Shown: positions 8,643 through 19,088, counted from the stretch's first letter. The stretch is 64,000 bases of DNA from Candidatus Methylomicrobium oryzae (GCF_016745425.1 NZ_JAERVK010000008.1:1-64000), one strand, 5' to 3'. Translations and numbers: made by a program. Notes: a model not told the origin generated them from the letters alone.

Positions 8643-9150
8643 ATAAAGCCAAACAGATAACTGATTTTAGACAAAAAAACGGCTCAATCCTATCTTGACT
8701 GTTACGGACACAGAACAGAACTTACCTGTAATTAACACAACCAACTTTACATTTCTGAAACCCTATTGTTTCCGCTTGACGAGGCTAAAAAGATTTTCTG
8801 TCGCCCAAATAATATACGCCTTCGAAGCACTTTCCCTACGGTAATCGCTCGTCCTTTAGCCGAGGCTAAAGCTCTCTTACTGTGTGACAACGAACCATTT
8901 AAACCGAATCGGGTCAATGTCTGTGAGCAACAGCTTGATGGGAACGCATCCGATCTGGAGATTGTCGATGAGCCCTCTTGGGGTGTCATCGGCAAGGATG
9001 AATTGAGGAAAAAAACGAGCTTCGTCTAGAGGCGGGAGGTAAAAACGGCGCTCAAAATGCAACCGGTGCCCGTACGCACGATTCACAATATCAATCTCCA
9101 AAAAAAGCCTATGAAACGTATCTATCGTTTATTTAAACTCATCCCCTGCC
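8643..9150. other. Intergenic region upstream of the signalling operon
   Basis: 508 bases. Open frames on both strands (8766-9029 +, 8877-9101 -) lack ribosome sites and protein-like composition, so I do not call them. The region should hold the promoter of the 9.1-16.9 kb operon. No operator or RNA structure recognised. Confidence 0.4.
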
Positions 9151-12100
9151 ATGACTCGTGGCCGGGAAATCTCGGGCTTTGACATGAAAATGACATTGCC
9201 AAGACCCGCATCCCCTTTTATTCCTCAGGGCCTGCTTCAATCGGCCGAAACGGTAATAAAAGAAAACCCGCTGCAGGGCGTGCCTAAACTGGGTAATTTC
9301 GTCGCCACCGAAAAGCTGGGGGAAAGCTTGCAGGCCGTGGTATTCAAGGGCTACCACAAGCATGTCCCCGACCAGCCGCTGATCATCAAACTGTTGAAGC
9401 TGCTGTCGAGCTGGGACGACCAGTCCCGGCATTTGCGACAGAAAATCGAACGCTTGAAAGTACTGCACGATCCGCGCGCTTGTATTCCGCTTGCCCTGGA
9501 ATCCTACGGCGACCTGCAGTTTATCGTTCAGCCGTGGTTTGCCGGGCTGCCGTTGAACTGCTGGATGAAACGGCAGCATAAACTGGATCTGAACGATTTT
9601 TTCACGCTGGCCTGTACCTTGGCCGACACCCTGCAGGCGGTGCACGATGCCGGCATCACCCACGGCGGCGTCAAGCCGCACAATGTTCTGGTGCAGCCGG
9701 GAACGCTGACCCTGCGGTTGACCGATTTCATTACTCCGCTCGACATCCGCGATGTCAGCCATTTCATCTACGATCCGGAGTTCGTTCGCCATACCTTGGC
9801 CTACACCTCGCCTGAACAGACCGGGCGCATCAACTATCGAGTCGATTTTTCCACCGATTTGTATTCGCTGGGGATCGTATTTTACGAGTTGCTGACCGGC
9901 CGGCTACCGTTCTTTTCCAGCGATCCTTTGGAGCTGATTCATTCGCATCTGGCCGAGGAAACGCCCAGAGTCAATAAAATCAAACCCGAGCTTCCCCCAT
10001 CGCTGGCCGATATTATTGCCAAGCTTACTGTCAAGCAGCCGGAAAAACGCTATCAGAGCACTGCCGGCTTGCTGGCCGATCTGACGCGCTGCAGGAAAGA
10101 ATATGCCGAGACGGGCAAAGTATCGATGTTTACCATCGGCCAGCACGATCGCAGCCGCCGGGTGATTTTTATCTCGAAAATGGTGGGGCGGCAGGCTGAA
10201 AGCCAGCTGATACGGGAACAATACGATGAAGTGATCCGCGGCAAGTTTCGTTCGGTGTTTATTTCCGGCCTGTCCGGCATCGGTAAAACCCGGCTGATCC
10301 AGGAGCTGCAGAAGCCGCTGGTCAAAAATCGCGGCTACTTCACTTCCGGTAAATTCGACCAATACCAGAAAAACATCCCCTACAGTTCGCTGATCCAGGC
10401 TTTGCGCAATCTGATGCGCATCTTTTTGACCGAAAGCGACGGACAGGTTCAGGCGTGGCGGAACAAAATACTCGCCGTCGTGGAAAACAACGGCAGAGTC
10501 ATCAGTGATGTGTTGCCGGAACTCGAGTTCATCATCGGTCCTCAGCCGGAAGTGCCGCATCTGCCGCCGGTGGAAGCCCGCCATCGGTTCAATAATCTGT
10601 TCGGCCGGTTTCTCGCCTGCCTGGCCAGCGAGGACAATCCGCTGGTGCTGTTTATCGACGACCTGCAATGGTGCGATAGCGCCACCTTCGATTTTCTGCA
10701 AAATCTGTTCGGCAACCAGGAAGACCATCCTTTCCTGTTCTTCATGGGCGCCTACCGGCACAACGAAGTCGACAGCAGCCATCCGCTTAGCAAGCTGATG
10801 CGTAAGATTCAGGAAAACCAAGGGCCGTTTGCCGAAATTCGCCTGGAAGCCCTCACCGACGAGGACTGCCACGAAATGGTGGCCTACATCCTCGACTCGA
10901 CGCTGGACGCCACGGCCAATCTGGCGGAATTCATCGCGCACCTCACCGAGGGCAATCCGCTGTTCGTCAGCGAGAGTCTGGCCTGGCTGTATAACGAAGG
11001 CTTGCTGAATACCGACGCCGAACAACACTGGCATTGGGACATCAAACGGATTCGCGATACCCGGATGCCGACCTCGGTGGTGGAACTGTTCAGCTCCAAA
11101 GTGAGCAAGCTGCCTTTCAAAACCCTGCATATCCTCGACCACTGCGCCTGCATGGGCAACCGCTTTAGTGCCGAGGACGTGGCGCTGGTGCTGGATATCC
11201 GTATCGAACAATTGTTCGAGGATTTGAAACCGGTGCTGAATCTGGGCATGCTGCTGGAAAACAAAGCCGATCTGCAGTTCGTCCACGACCGGGTTCAGGA
11301 AGCGGTGCTGCGGCAGGTGGACCCTGAGGCCAAGCCCGCCATTCACTGGCGCATCGGTAACCGGCTGCTGCACGCGGTACCGGCAGGCACCGATCTCGAA
11401 GACCTCGACAACCTGTTTACCATTGCGGCCCACCTCAATTTGGGCCGTCCGGCGGAGATGGGTCAGGAGCTGGCCTTTCGGCTGGTCGATATCAACTTTC
11501 ATGCCGGCAACAAGGCGCTGGATGCTTTGGCCGCCGACGCCGCCAACGATTTTTTCCAGAAAGCCCACGACTATTTGCCGGGCAACTGCTGGCAGCAGGC
11601 GTACGATCTGAGTTTTCGTATTTACCAGCGCCTAGCCAAGACCGAGCTGATGTGCGGCCATTACGAAAAATCGGAAGTGCTGCTAAATCATCTGATCGAA
11701 CATGCCGTCAGCGACTTGGATAAGGCCGAAGCCCTGGCGGAACAGACTACTTCGCTATCCTCATTCGGCAACTTCAACAAAGCGATCGAGACGGCCAACC
11801 GCGGCCTGGCCTATTTCGATAAGTCGATTCCCGAACAGCCCGAGACGGCTAGGCAGCGGATGCTGGCTTTAATGGCGGAAGTCGAACAGCAAGGCGATGT
11901 CTGGACGACGATCCTGCACATACCGTTTACCCAGGACCGCAAAAGCAAGATCGAGCTGGCGTTTTACAGCGAGCTGATTCCCGATCTTTATATGTCCGGC
12001 CTGGTGCCGCAGCTGTATCTGTCCGCGGCGCAATCGACGCTGCATTGTTTGCACGGGGGCATGGACGAATCGGTGATTTATTCGTTTTCGATCATGGGTC

Positions 12101-14376
12101 TCAATCTCGGCGAGCAGGGCAAATTCGAGCAGGCCTTCCTGTACCAGGATCTGGCCCACGACCTGTGCGCGAAATACCCGAATACCTTCGGCGCTACCCG
12201 CGGCATGAACGGCATTGTCTGGTGCAACATGCATTCGCGGAGCCACCCGGCCGAGATCGTCGATTACTGCCACAAAGCCATCCAGTGCGGCAAGAATTGC
12301 GGCGATTTGTATAACGCCGGCCTTTCCTACGGACCGCTGATGTGGAATCTGCAGGTGCAGGGCAAAAATCTGCGTCTGGTCGAAGAAGCCGCCGAAGAAT
12401 GCCTGCAGTTTTCCCGCAAGAACCAGCTGTCGTTCTCGGTCGGCCTGGCCGAAGCGGTGCTGGCCGGCTGGGTAGCGCCGATGAAACCCGATTACCGGCC
12501 GATCGATATGACCGAGACCCTGGCGCGCTGGGAAGCCGACAATTACGTTGCCGCTTCCGGCAGCTATTTTGCTTTGTTGGGGTTTGCTCAGCATTATCTG
12601 GGCGATTATGCCGCGGCGGCCGCCTCCCTGCGAACGGTGGAACGCTATCTGCATGGTCTGACCGACAACGTGCTGAAGCGCCTCTGGTATGTCTTCCGGA
12701 TCGTCAATCGCCTGCGTTGGCCGGAGGGTGCCGACTGGCCGGCGCTGGAGGCGGAAATCGCGCCGCTCTTGGCCGAACTGGAAAACTGGGCCCGCCTGGG
12801 CCCTTTGCTGAAGCCTTTCCTGGCCTTTGTTCATGCCGAAATTGCCCGTGCGCAACAGCACATGCGCGACGCCCGCAATTTGTACCTGGATGCCATTGCG
12901 GTCGCCCAGGCGCACAACTACGACCTGCTCACCGGGCATTTGTACGAGGCGCTCGCCGAGGTAGTGACGCTCGGCCGTCTCGGCGATGCCGAACTGTATT
13001 ACGGCGCGGCGCAGCGCATGTACCGGAGGTGTCATGCCGACCGCAAAAGCGCGCTGCTGCAGCAGCGCCATGCTTATCCTGTCCCGGATGAGGCCGTCCG
13101 TATGGAAAAGGCCGTTGCCCGCGAGGTGCCGGCTACGTTGCCGAATCTTGATTTCAATTATCTGATCAAATCGGCGCTGGCCCTGTCGGCGGAAGTGGAT
13201 CTGAACCGGCTTATGCAAAAAATCATGAGCGTGGTGCTGGAAAGCTCGGGCGCTCAGCACGGCTACCTTCTGATCAAGGATAAGGATGCGCTGTCGGTGG
13301 CGGCGGAAAGCCATGCGGGTAAAAAGCATATCATCAACCGCCGGTATCTCAGGCTTGACCGCGACCACGGCAGCATCAGCCGCGCCATCGTCAATTACGT
13401 GCTGCGTACGCGTAAAAGGGTGTTGCTGCACGATGCGATGGCCGAAGGCGAGTTTCAGAATACGTCGGAAGTGCAGGCGCTCAATCTGCGTTCGGTGCTG
13501 TGTCTGCCGGTCATTAAGCAAAACGAACTGATCGGCCTGCTGTACCTGGAAAACCGCTTGTCGCCGGGCGTATTTACTGTCGAGAAAACCGACATGACCG
13601 AACTGTTAACCGCCCAGGTCGCGATTTCACTGGAAAACGCCCGGCTCCTGGAACAAACCCGGCAGGCCTATACTAAACTGCAGGAAAACCAGGAACACAT
13701 GCTGCAAATGGAAAAGCTTTCGGCTTTGGGAACGCTGGTCGGCGGCGTGGCGCACGAGATCAACAATCCGCTGATGGGGGTGATGAATTTTGTCGAATTC
13801 GTCGCGGACAGAAGCACCGACGAAAAATCGAAGCAAGTTCTCGATCAGGCGCTGCAGCAAATCCACCGCATTAAAAAGATCGTCAGCAACATGCTGGTCT
13901 TCGTCCACAACCGGACGACTCCAAGCGGCGAGTGCCGGATGGAAGAAGTGATCAGGCAGAGCCTGTTGCTTCTGGAAGGCGAGTTGAGAAAAAGCAACGT
14001 TGAGATTCTGGTCGATGCCCCCGGCGACCTGCCGGCCATTCGTTGCAGCGCCGACAGCCTGCAGCAGATTTTGGTCAATCTGATCCTGAATGCCCGCGAC
14101 GCGCTCGCCGACAACCGGCAGCCGCAAATCAAAATCTGCGTCAGGCCCATCGAGGAAATGCTGGAATTGAACGTGACCGATAACGGTCCGGGCATTCCGC
14201 AGGACATGCAATCGAAAATTTTCGATCCGTTTTTTACCACCAAGCCTCCCGGTAAAGGGACCGGCCTGGGGTTATCGGTTATTCGCCGCCTTGTTCAGGA
14301 TATAGGCGGTAATATACAGGTGGAGAGCTCGCCGGGACACGGCTGCTCTATGCGCTTGCGTTTCCCCTGTGTTTGA
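9151..14376 (+). CDS. Ser/Thr kinase-like / ATPase / GAF / histidine kinase
   Basis: Up to 1741 residues; the true start could be the ATG at 9184, as neither has a clear ribosome site. Domains in order: a protein-kinase fold (about 45-290), an AAA/STAND ATPase (about 345-640) with Walker A GLSGIGKT (Lys379) and Walker [11 protein letters not shown] (Asp503-Asp504), a long helical tetratricopeptide-like region (about 700-1320), a GAF domain (about 1350-1505), and a histidine kinase with His1535 in [13 protein letters not shown]-box [19 protein letters not shown] and [10 protein letters not shown]. The architecture is the known trifunctional kinase/ATP-binding/sensor histidine kinase family. 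The histidine kinase looks intact, but the Ser/Thr kinase catalytic loop reads THGGVKPHN (Gly173 where the catalytic Asp belongs) and the DFG motif reads DFI, so that domain is probably a pseudokinase. It is the first gene of a three-gene operon with a REC-KaiB regulator and a hybrid kinase. Confidence 0.9.
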   Translation: MTRGREISGFDMKMTLPRPASPFIPQGLLQSAETVIKENPLQGVPKLGNFVATEKLGESLQAVVFKGYHKHVPDQPLIIKLLKLLSSWDDQSRHLRQKIERLKVLHDPRACIPLALESYGDLQFIVQPWFAGLPLNCWMKRQHKLDLNDFFTLACTLADTLQAVHDAGITHGGVKPHNVLVQPGTLTLRLTDFITPLDIRDVSHFIYDPEFVRHTLAYTSPEQTGRINYRVDFSTDLYSLGIVFYELLTGRLPFFSSDPLELIHSHLAEETPRVNKIKPELPPSLADIIAKLTVKQPEKRYQSTAGLLADLTRCRKEYAETGKVSMFTIGQHDRSRRVIFISKMVGRQAESQLIREQYDEVIRGKFRSVFISGLSGIGKTRLIQELQKPLVKNRGYFTSGKFDQYQKNIPYSSLIQALRNLMRIFLTESDGQVQAWRNKILAVVENNGRVISDVLPELEFIIGPQPEVPHLPPVEARHRFNNLFGRFLACLASEDNPLVLFIDDLQWCDSATFDFLQNLFGNQEDHPFLFFMGAYRHNEVDSSHPLSKLMRKIQENQGPFAEIRLEALTDEDCHEMVAYILDSTLDATANLAEFIAHLTEGNPLFVSESLAWLYNEGLLNTDAEQHWHWDIKRIRDTRMPTSVVELFSSKVSKLPFKTLHILDHCACMGNRFSAEDVALVLDIRIEQLFEDLKPVLNLGMLLENKADLQFVHDRVQEAVLRQVDPEAKPAIHWRIGNRLLHAVPAGTDLEDLDNLFTIAAHLNLGRPAEMGQELAFRLVDINFHAGNKALDALAADAANDFFQKAHDYLPGNCWQQAYDLSFRIYQRLAKTELMCGHYEKSEVLLNHLIEHAVSDLDKAEALAEQTTSLSSFGNFNKAIETANRGLAYFDKSIPEQPETARQRMLALMAEVEQQGDVWTTILHIPFTQDRKSKIELAFYSELIPDLYMSGLVPQLYLSAAQSTLHCLHGGMDESVIYSFSIMGLNLGEQGKFEQAFLYQDLAHDLCAKYPNTFGATRGMNGIVWCNMHSRSHPAEIVDYCHKAIQCGKNCGDLYNAGLSYGPLMWNLQVQGKNLRLVEEAAEECLQFSRKNQLSFSVGLAEAVLAGWVAPMKPDYRPIDMTETLARWEADNYVAASGSYFALLGFAQHYLGDYAAAAASLRTVERYLHGLTDNVLKRLWYVFRIVNRLRWPEGADWPALEAEIAPLLAELENWARLGPLLKPFLAFVHAEIARAQQHMRDARNLYLDAIAVAQAHNYDLLTGHLYEALAEVVTLGRLGDAELYYGAAQRMYRRCHADRKSALLQQRHAYPVPDEAVRMEKAVAREVPATLPNLDFNYLIKSALALSAEVDLNRLMQKIMSVVLESSGAQHGYLLIKDKDALSVAAESHAGKKHIINRRYLRLDRDHGSISRAIVNYVLRTRKRVLLHDAMAEGEFQNTSEVQALNLRSVLCLPVIKQNELIGLLYLENRLSPGVFTVEKTDMTELLTAQVAISLENARLLEQTRQAYTKLQENQEHMLQMEKLSALGTLVGGVAHEINNPLMGVMNFVEFVADRSTDEKSKQVLDQALQQIHRIKKIVSNMLVFVHNRTTPSGECRMEEVIRQSLLLLEGELRKSNVEILVDAPGDLPAIRCSADSLQQILVNLILNARDALADNRQPQIKICVRPIEEMLELNVTDNGPGIPQDMQSKIFDPFFTTKPPGKGTGLGLSVIRRLVQDIGGNIQVESSPGHGCSMRLRFPCV

Positions 14377-14411
14377 AATAGCGAGATTCCGATCCACAAG
14401 AGGCACGGTAT

Positions 14412-15113
14412 ATGGCAAGCAAAATTCTGGTAATAGACGACGATCCCGCGGTGCGCAATGCCTTCAAACTGATTTTGGAAGAAGACAACTTCGCGGTTTA
14501 CGAGGCCGAGAACGGTTTGCAAGGCATCGAAATAGCCCTTGCCGAAAGTCCCGATCTGATTTTTCTCGATCTGCGCATGCCCGGCATAGATGGCGTGGAA
14601 ACCTTGCGCCGCCTAAAAGCCGCCGACCAAACGCTGAGCATTTATATCGTCACCGCGTTTGCCGCCGAATACATGGAGCAACTGAAGGGCATCCATGAGG
14701 AAGGGGTTCAGTTCGAACTGGCCAGCAAGCCGCTGTCTTCCGAACAAATTCGCAATATCGCCCGGAGTGCCCGTAACGACCTTCCTCAGGAAGTTCGGCG
14801 CGGGCGGCCGTACAAACTGGTTCTGACCCTGTACGTAGTGTCGTTGAACAGCGAAACCCGACGTTTGGTCGAAGAGATCGGCGTTGCGCTCGCCAAACTA
14901 TACGATCCCGGGAATTGGGTTTTGAATGTGGTCGAAGTATTGGACATGCCGGAAAAAGCGCTGGAAAAAGATGTGTTTGCGACGCCGATGTTGGTGCGCG
15001 ACGTGCCGGAGCCCGTGCTGAGACTGCTCGGCGACCTGTCGCGGGTACCTTCGGTCATTGCAGCCGTTACCACCGAAGAAAAAGGAGTCGGCGTACAAAC
15101 CGTCATCGTTTGA
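14412..15113 (+). CDS. Response regulator with C-terminal KaiB domain
   Basis: 233 residues. Residues 1-120 are a receiver domain: Asp9-Asp10-Asp11, phospho-acceptor Asp53 in LIFLDLRMPG, Thr81 and Lys106. Residues 134-226 match the circadian clock protein KaiB almost end to end: LVLTLYVVSLNSETRRLVEE (KaiB: LKLYVAG...), VLNVVEVLDMPEKALEKD (KaiB: LKVIDVLKNPQLAEED), FATPMLVRDVPEPVLRLLGD followed by LS (KaiB: LATPTLAKVLPLPVRRIIGD, LS). The ATP-Met-Leu turn and the P-x-P-V-x-R-x-x-GDLS block are hallmarks. KaiB-fold domains bind KaiC or serve as the sensing domain of SasA kinases; no kaiA or kaiC is in this window. It lies 35 bases after the giant kinase and 15 bases before a hybrid kinase, so phosphorelay from either is likely. 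What the KaiB module contacts here is unknown. Confidence 0.9.
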   Translation: MASKILVIDDDPAVRNAFKLILEEDNFAVYEAENGLQGIEIALAESPDLIFLDLRMPGIDGVETLRRLKAADQTLSIYIVTAFAAEYMEQLKGIHEEGVQFELASKPLSSEQIRNIARSARNDLPQEVRRGRPYKLVLTLYVVSLNSETRRLVEEIGVALAKLYDPGNWVLNVVEVLDMPEKALEKDVFATPMLVRDVPEPVLRLLGDLSRVPSVIAAVTTEEKGVGVQTVIV

Positions 15114-15128
15114 GCAAACTCAACAACT

Positions 15129-16937
15129 ATGGTTACTCAGCGTTCTAAACTCGACCTGATTCTCGATACGATCACCGACGGCGTCTTAGTAGTGGACGGT
15201 CAGGGCGTTGTGCTCTATGCCAACCGGGCTGCCGAAAAACTGTTGGCGCGCCGCCCGATAGTCGGTCAATCGCTGGCGATTCCCGTCAATCCTGACAAAA
15301 ATGGTTATCAGGACATTAATCTGATCCGTCCGGACGGACTTGCCTGGGCGGAAATGCGTTCCGCGCCGCTGGATTGGGGCGGTCAGCCCGGCTATGTTAT
15401 TGCCCTGCGCGACATTACCGAACGCAAGTACATCGAGTTGGAAAGGCAAAAGTTCGTTTCGCTGGCCGACAACAGCATGGAGTTCATCGGAATGTCCGAC
15501 ATGAACATGATTCCACTCTACATCAATGAAGCCGGCATGCATCTGGTCGGTCTCGACAGCCTGGAGCAGGGCATACAAACGCCGGTCCGGGAATTTTTCT
15601 TTCCCGAAGATCAGCGCTTTATCCTGGATGAATTCTTCCCGCGCGTAATGAGCGAAGGTCACGCCGATGTGGAAATCCGATTCCGGCATTTCAAGAGCGG
15701 CGACGCCATCTGGATGCATTACAACGTGTTCACGATTAAAGACAGCACCGGCGAGCCGATAGGTTTTGCCACCGTGAGCCGTGATATTTCCGTCAGCAAA
15801 CAGGTCAAGGCTGCCTTGCACGAGGCTAGCCAACGTAAGGATGAATTCCTCGCCATGCTGGCTCACGAACTGAGAAACCCGCTGACCCCCATCAACAACG
15901 CCGCCCATATCTTGGATAGGCTGAAATTGGAGGATCCGCGGCTCGGTTGGGCGACGGAAATCATTAAGCGGCAAGTGAAGCACCTCACTCACTTGGTGGA
16001 CGATCTGCTGGATGTCTCCCGTATCGCGCGGGGCAAAATTTCACTGAAAAAAGAACGGCTCGACTTTGTAGAAGTGATTAAGGCTGTCCTGGAGACGGCG
16101 CGCGGCTTCATCCTGCCTAAACGGCAATCTCTTGAGGTCCGTTTGCCGGAGCAGCCGATCCTGGTGGAAGGCGATCCCGTCCGTCTGTCTCAAGTGTTGC
16201 TTAACCTGCTCGACAATGCGAGCAAATATTCTTTGGAAAAAGGCCGAATCGAGGTGACTGTCCAATTGCTCGGGGCCGAGGTTGAGATCCAGGTACGGGA
16301 CCACGGCACCGGTATCTCGCCGGAACTTTTGCCGACGATTTTCGACTTGTTCCAACAGGGTACGCGCACCCTGGACCGATCTCAGGGGGGCCTCGGCATC
16401 GGTCTGACTTTGGTCAAGCAGCTGGTGGAGCTGCACGGCGGACAGGTAACGGCATCAAGCCCTGGCGCCGGACTCGGCTCCACTTTCAGCATCCGGTTAC
16501 CGACGCTGGCCGGTACGGTTCCTCTTTCTGCCTCCGAGATACCCACGCCATCGCTTCATGCAGGCATTCGGGTGCTGGTCGTGGACGATGATTCCGACGT
16601 GAGGGAGAGTACGGCTCTGCTTCTGGGACTGAATGGCTACGAGGTCAAAACGGCCGATTCGGGCGAGCAGGCCATCACGCTGATCGGCACATTCCATCCC
16701 GATGTAGTGCTGCTGGACATCGGAATGCCCGGAGAGAACGGCTATCAAGTTGCTCAGCGCATCAGGCGCCTGCCCGGCGGCGGCGATCTGCTGCTGATTG
16801 CGTTAAGCGGCTATGGACGGACGGAAGACTTGGTCCGTTCTCGGGAGGCAGGTTTTGATCATCACCTGGTCAAACCCTTGAATTTAAATGCCTTATGCAG
16901 CCTGATGGAAACGGAATTTGCAGACAGGCCGAGTTAG
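15129..16937 (+). CDS. Hybrid PAS histidine kinase with receiver domain
   Basis: 602 residues, apparently soluble. Two PAS domains (about 5-100 and 105-225; the second has the PAC end GFATVSRDISVSKQ), a HisKA domain with His246 in MLAHELRNPLTPI, a HATPase domain (N-box LLNLLDNASKYS, DHGTGI, GGLGIGLTLVKQLVELHGG) and a C-terminal receiver (about 478-598) with Asp530 in VVLLDIGMPGENG and a Lys in HHLVKPLNL. All catalytic motifs look intact. It is the third gene of the operon, 15 bases after the REC-KaiB gene. The attached receiver suggests a phosphorelay, with the REC-KaiB protein a candidate partner. Confidence 0.92.
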   Translation: MVTQRSKLDLILDTITDGVLVVDGQGVVLYANRAAEKLLARRPIVGQSLAIPVNPDKNGYQDINLIRPDGLAWAEMRSAPLDWGGQPGYVIALRDITERKYIELERQKFVSLADNSMEFIGMSDMNMIPLYINEAGMHLVGLDSLEQGIQTPVREFFFPEDQRFILDEFFPRVMSEGHADVEIRFRHFKSGDAIWMHYNVFTIKDSTGEPIGFATVSRDISVSKQVKAALHEASQRKDEFLAMLAHELRNPLTPINNAAHILDRLKLEDPRLGWATEIIKRQVKHLTHLVDDLLDVSRIARGKISLKKERLDFVEVIKAVLETARGFILPKRQSLEVRLPEQPILVEGDPVRLSQVLLNLLDNASKYSLEKGRIEVTVQLLGAEVEIQVRDHGTGISPELLPTIFDLFQQGTRTLDRSQGGLGIGLTLVKQLVELHGGQVTASSPGAGLGSTFSIRLPTLAGTVPLSASEIPTPSLHAGIRVLVVDDDSDVRESTALLLGLNGYEVKTADSGEQAITLIGTFHPDVVLLDIGMPGENGYQVAQRIRRLPGGGDLLLIALSGYGRTEDLVRSREAGFDHHLVKPLNLNALCSLMETEFADRPS

Positions 16938-17011
16938 CCGCCGGGGAGTGGCATAGGCAAAGCAAGACCGGCCTAAGCGAATTAACCGGCTTCGGCTGAG
17001 GTACACGAGCT

Positions 17012-17689
17012 TCATTCCGAAGCCTCGATGCACTCCGGCGTATCGTTTCGCGGACTATTGACGGACGTATTTACCTTCCAGGCCGTCATTTCATCATTCA
17101 GATAAGGTTTTAGAAAGTTTTGCAGAAACTTTGCATCATGGTCCGCCGTTTCCAGCCATGCGCTCCAATCGCCGGAGGGTAGAATCACCGGCATCCGGTC
17201 ATGAATCGGCCGCATCAAATCATTCGCTTCCGTGACGATAATCGTGCAACTTTCAATCTTTGTTCCTTCCCGGCTCTGCCAGGTTTCCCAGAGTCCGGCC
17301 AAAGCCATCGGTAAACGGCTGCGCAGCGCGATAAACCACGGTTGTTTCGCTTTGGCGCCCGGTATGACTTGCCATTCATAGAACCCGTCCGCGGGAATCA
17401 GGCAGCGCCGGTGCCGGAAGGCATTACGGAATGCCGGTTTATGGGCGACTGTTTCCGCCCGCGCGTTGATCAGGTTGTAGCCGATCTTGCCGTCCTTCGC
17501 CCAGCCCGGGATCAGGCCCCAGCGAACGGGCGCCAGACGCCGCGTTCCGTTTTCCTGCCGGACGACGGCAATGGTTTGCGATGGAGCAATGTTCCAGCGC
17601 GGTGCGGTTTCCATGCCCGGAAGGGCTTTGCATTCGAAATGCTGTTCCAGAATCTCGGGTTGGCTAAAAAGCGCGAATCTGCCGCACAT
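17012..17689 (-). CDS. SRAP protein (YedK/HMCES abasic-site shield)
   Basis: 225 residues. The second of two in-phase ATGs (17689) is chosen because it places Cys at position 2 (MCGRFALF), the catalytic residue that cross-links to abasic sites, and because GAGG lies eight bases upstream. Other family motifs: WNIAPSQT, RWGLIPGWAKD, NARAETV (DNA-binding Asn and Arg), PADGFYEW (active-site Glu) and IHDRMPVIL (catalytic His). SRAP proteins form a thiazolidine link with AP sites in single-stranded DNA at replication forks. Length is normal. It points away from the signalling operon, alone on its strand. Confidence 0.95.
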   Translation of the reverse strand: MCGRFALFSQPEILEQHFECKALPGMETAPRWNIAPSQTIAVVRQENGTRRLAPVRWGLIPGWAKDGKIGYNLINARAETVAHKPAFRNAFRHRRCLIPADGFYEWQVIPGAKAKQPWFIALRSRLPMALAGLWETWQSREGTKIESCTIIVTEANDLMRPIHDRMPVILPSGDWSAWLETADHDAKFLQNFLKPYLNDEMTAWKVNTSVNSPRNDTPECIEASE

Positions 17690-18048
17690 GGCCATGGCCT
17701 CAATAAAATAACTTCGTTGATATTACCATTCTGTCTGTAATTTCTCTGTCGGTTTTATCACTTGAGCAGCCCGTTTTTAGTAAATTTCTACCATTGCTAC
17801 TCGGCGTTTACTATTTTCGAGACGCAGACCCTTCCCCTCGAGAAAATTTCGGAAATGTGGCGGAAACTCAAGCTCGGCAATCATTGTTGAAAATGATATC
17901 CGGTTTATCGATTTAATATCTCTAAAATACCCTTGTTTATGCGTTTACAACCCATTATCCGAAAATATAAACTTTAAAGCACTCCGCGAGGTGAGATGGA
18001 TGCAGTAATTCTTTATTTGAACAAGGACAGCGGTAAAAAATAAATCTT
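17690..18048. other. Intergenic region SRAP / HicB-like 2
   Basis: 359 bases between divergent genes, AT-rich near 17890-17990. It should hold both promoters. I recognise no operator or RNA. Confidence 0.4.
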
Positions 18049-18285
18049 ATGAAATATGTAGCCATCATCCAACCCAGCAGCAGAGGGCTATCAAAAAGTT
18101 TTTCGGCTTATAGCCCGGATATTCCGGGATGCCTGGCAAAAGGAACCACCGAGGAAAATGCCGTACAGGCACTCAGGGAAGTGATTGCCTGCCGTATTGA
18201 GACATTGACGGCAGGGGGCTTCGAGATTCCGAAAAGCTATTGCAAGGCACGAATCATAGAAATCGCGCCCCCAACAGAAGAATGA
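18049..18285 (+). CDS. HicB-like small protein, paralogue 2
   Basis: 78 residues: KYVAIIQPSSRGLSKSFSAY, SPDIPGCLAKGTTEENAVQA, then a helix and the strand SYCKARIIEIAP. The first 50 residues have the HicB antitoxin fold signature (Tyr-Ser-Pro-Asp-x-Pro-Gly-Cys turn, then TEExAxxAL helix). There is no DNA-binding tail, and no HicA gene lies on either side. It shares GLxKSFSAYSPDIPGC and PKxYCKxxIxEI with paralogue 4 at 62642, 44 kb away. The ribosome site is weak. No coupled downstream gene is seen, unlike paralogues 1 and 4. Function unknown. Confidence 0.75.
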   Translation: MKYVAIIQPSSRGLSKSFSAYSPDIPGCLAKGTTEENAVQALREVIACRIETLTAGGFEIPKSYCKARIIEIAPPTEE

Positions 18286-18762
18286 AAAATAATACCTTTC
18301 TTGTGCCGTTGGTAAACGGATTAGCGGATAAAGGAGTTCTTCAATATGCAGTTTGTAGTCAGTTGCAGTTAAATTTCCAGCCGGGAGCTAAAACTCAATA
18401 ATATTTATATGTCCAGGGACATACGCTTCGGCGGCAAAGCAGCGCCGCGAATTCTGTGTTTGCGCCCTCCGTAAGATGTTCTCTAAAATGCACGACAGCC
18501 GCATTTTTACCCCCTTTAAATCCGGTCTCCTATAAAACTCAATTTTTTTCAGGCCGTCCTCGACTAACATAAATATTCTTCCGCAAATATTTATACCTAT
18601 TCAAATGGGTATAAACTCTATCTATTTTATATCATCTATTTACCCTTATTTTAAATTTACATAGTATGGATTCGACTATAAACTATGCCCGTGACAAAAA
18701 AAGATTTATTAAATATCTTAAAAATACAATGTATTAGAACATAATTTTCAAGGAATTTTTTA
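18286..18762. other. Intergenic region between HicB-like 2 and 3
   Basis: 477 bases. A strong ribosome site (AAAGGAG near 18329) precedes an ATG that reaches a stop after eight codons, possibly the remnant of a lost gene. The AT-rich end (18580-18760) probably carries the promoter of the next HicB-like gene. Confidence 0.35.
18388..18570 (-). CDS. Possible 60-residue protein (doubtful)
   Basis: Starts MLVEDGLKKIEFYRR with GGAAG seven bases before the ATG. It is basic in the middle (GVKMRLSCILENILRR), without membrane segment or known motif. It could be a real small gene, a remnant, or chance; the ribosome site is its only support. Confidence 0.25.
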   Translation of the reverse strand: MLVEDGLKKIEFYRRPDLKGVKMRLSCILENILRRAQTQNSRRCFAAEAYVPGHINIIEF

Positions 18763-18990
18763 ATGAGGTATGTAGCAATTATCGAACCTACCCATAATGG
18801 ATTTACTGCCTATAGTCCAGATCTGCCGGTATGTTCGGTCAATAGTTTAACGGAAGAAAAGGCGGCGGAAGCGCTGAAAGAAGCGCTTAAACGCCATATA
18901 AAGAAACTGAAACAAGTCGGATTGGAAACTCCGCAGAGTTATTGCAAGACAGCGATTATCGAAATTACATCCTTAGGTAATGATCGCTGA
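18763..18990 (+). CDS. HicB-like small protein, paralogue 3
   Basis: 75 residues: RYVAIIEPTHNGFTAYSPDL, PVCSVNSLTEEKAAEALKEA, a Lys-rich helix and the strand SYCKTAIIEITSLG. Compared with its relatives it lacks the five residues LTKSF after the first Gly, which makes its loop that of ordinary HicB proteins, and the PGC turn is PVC. AAGGA lies about 12 bases upstream of the ATG. It sits 480 bases after paralogue 2, so the two may be an old duplication. No HicA or other partner is adjacent. Confidence 0.75.
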   Translation: MRYVAIIEPTHNGFTAYSPDLPVCSVNSLTEEKAAEALKEALKRHIKKLKQVGLETPQSYCKTAIIEITSLGNDR

Positions 18991-19088
18991 ATGATGTAAT
19001 TTTCAATTTCTCTATGTACGACAAGTGCAAATTGCGAGCATTCTTCAAGGGTCTTAAGCGGGCCTTCGTATAATTAGCTAATTCGGTT

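Noticed and set aside
9904-13521. Two 550-codon minus frames under the giant kinase gene
   Set aside because: Antisense shadows; the + strand encodes recognisable domains over the whole interval.
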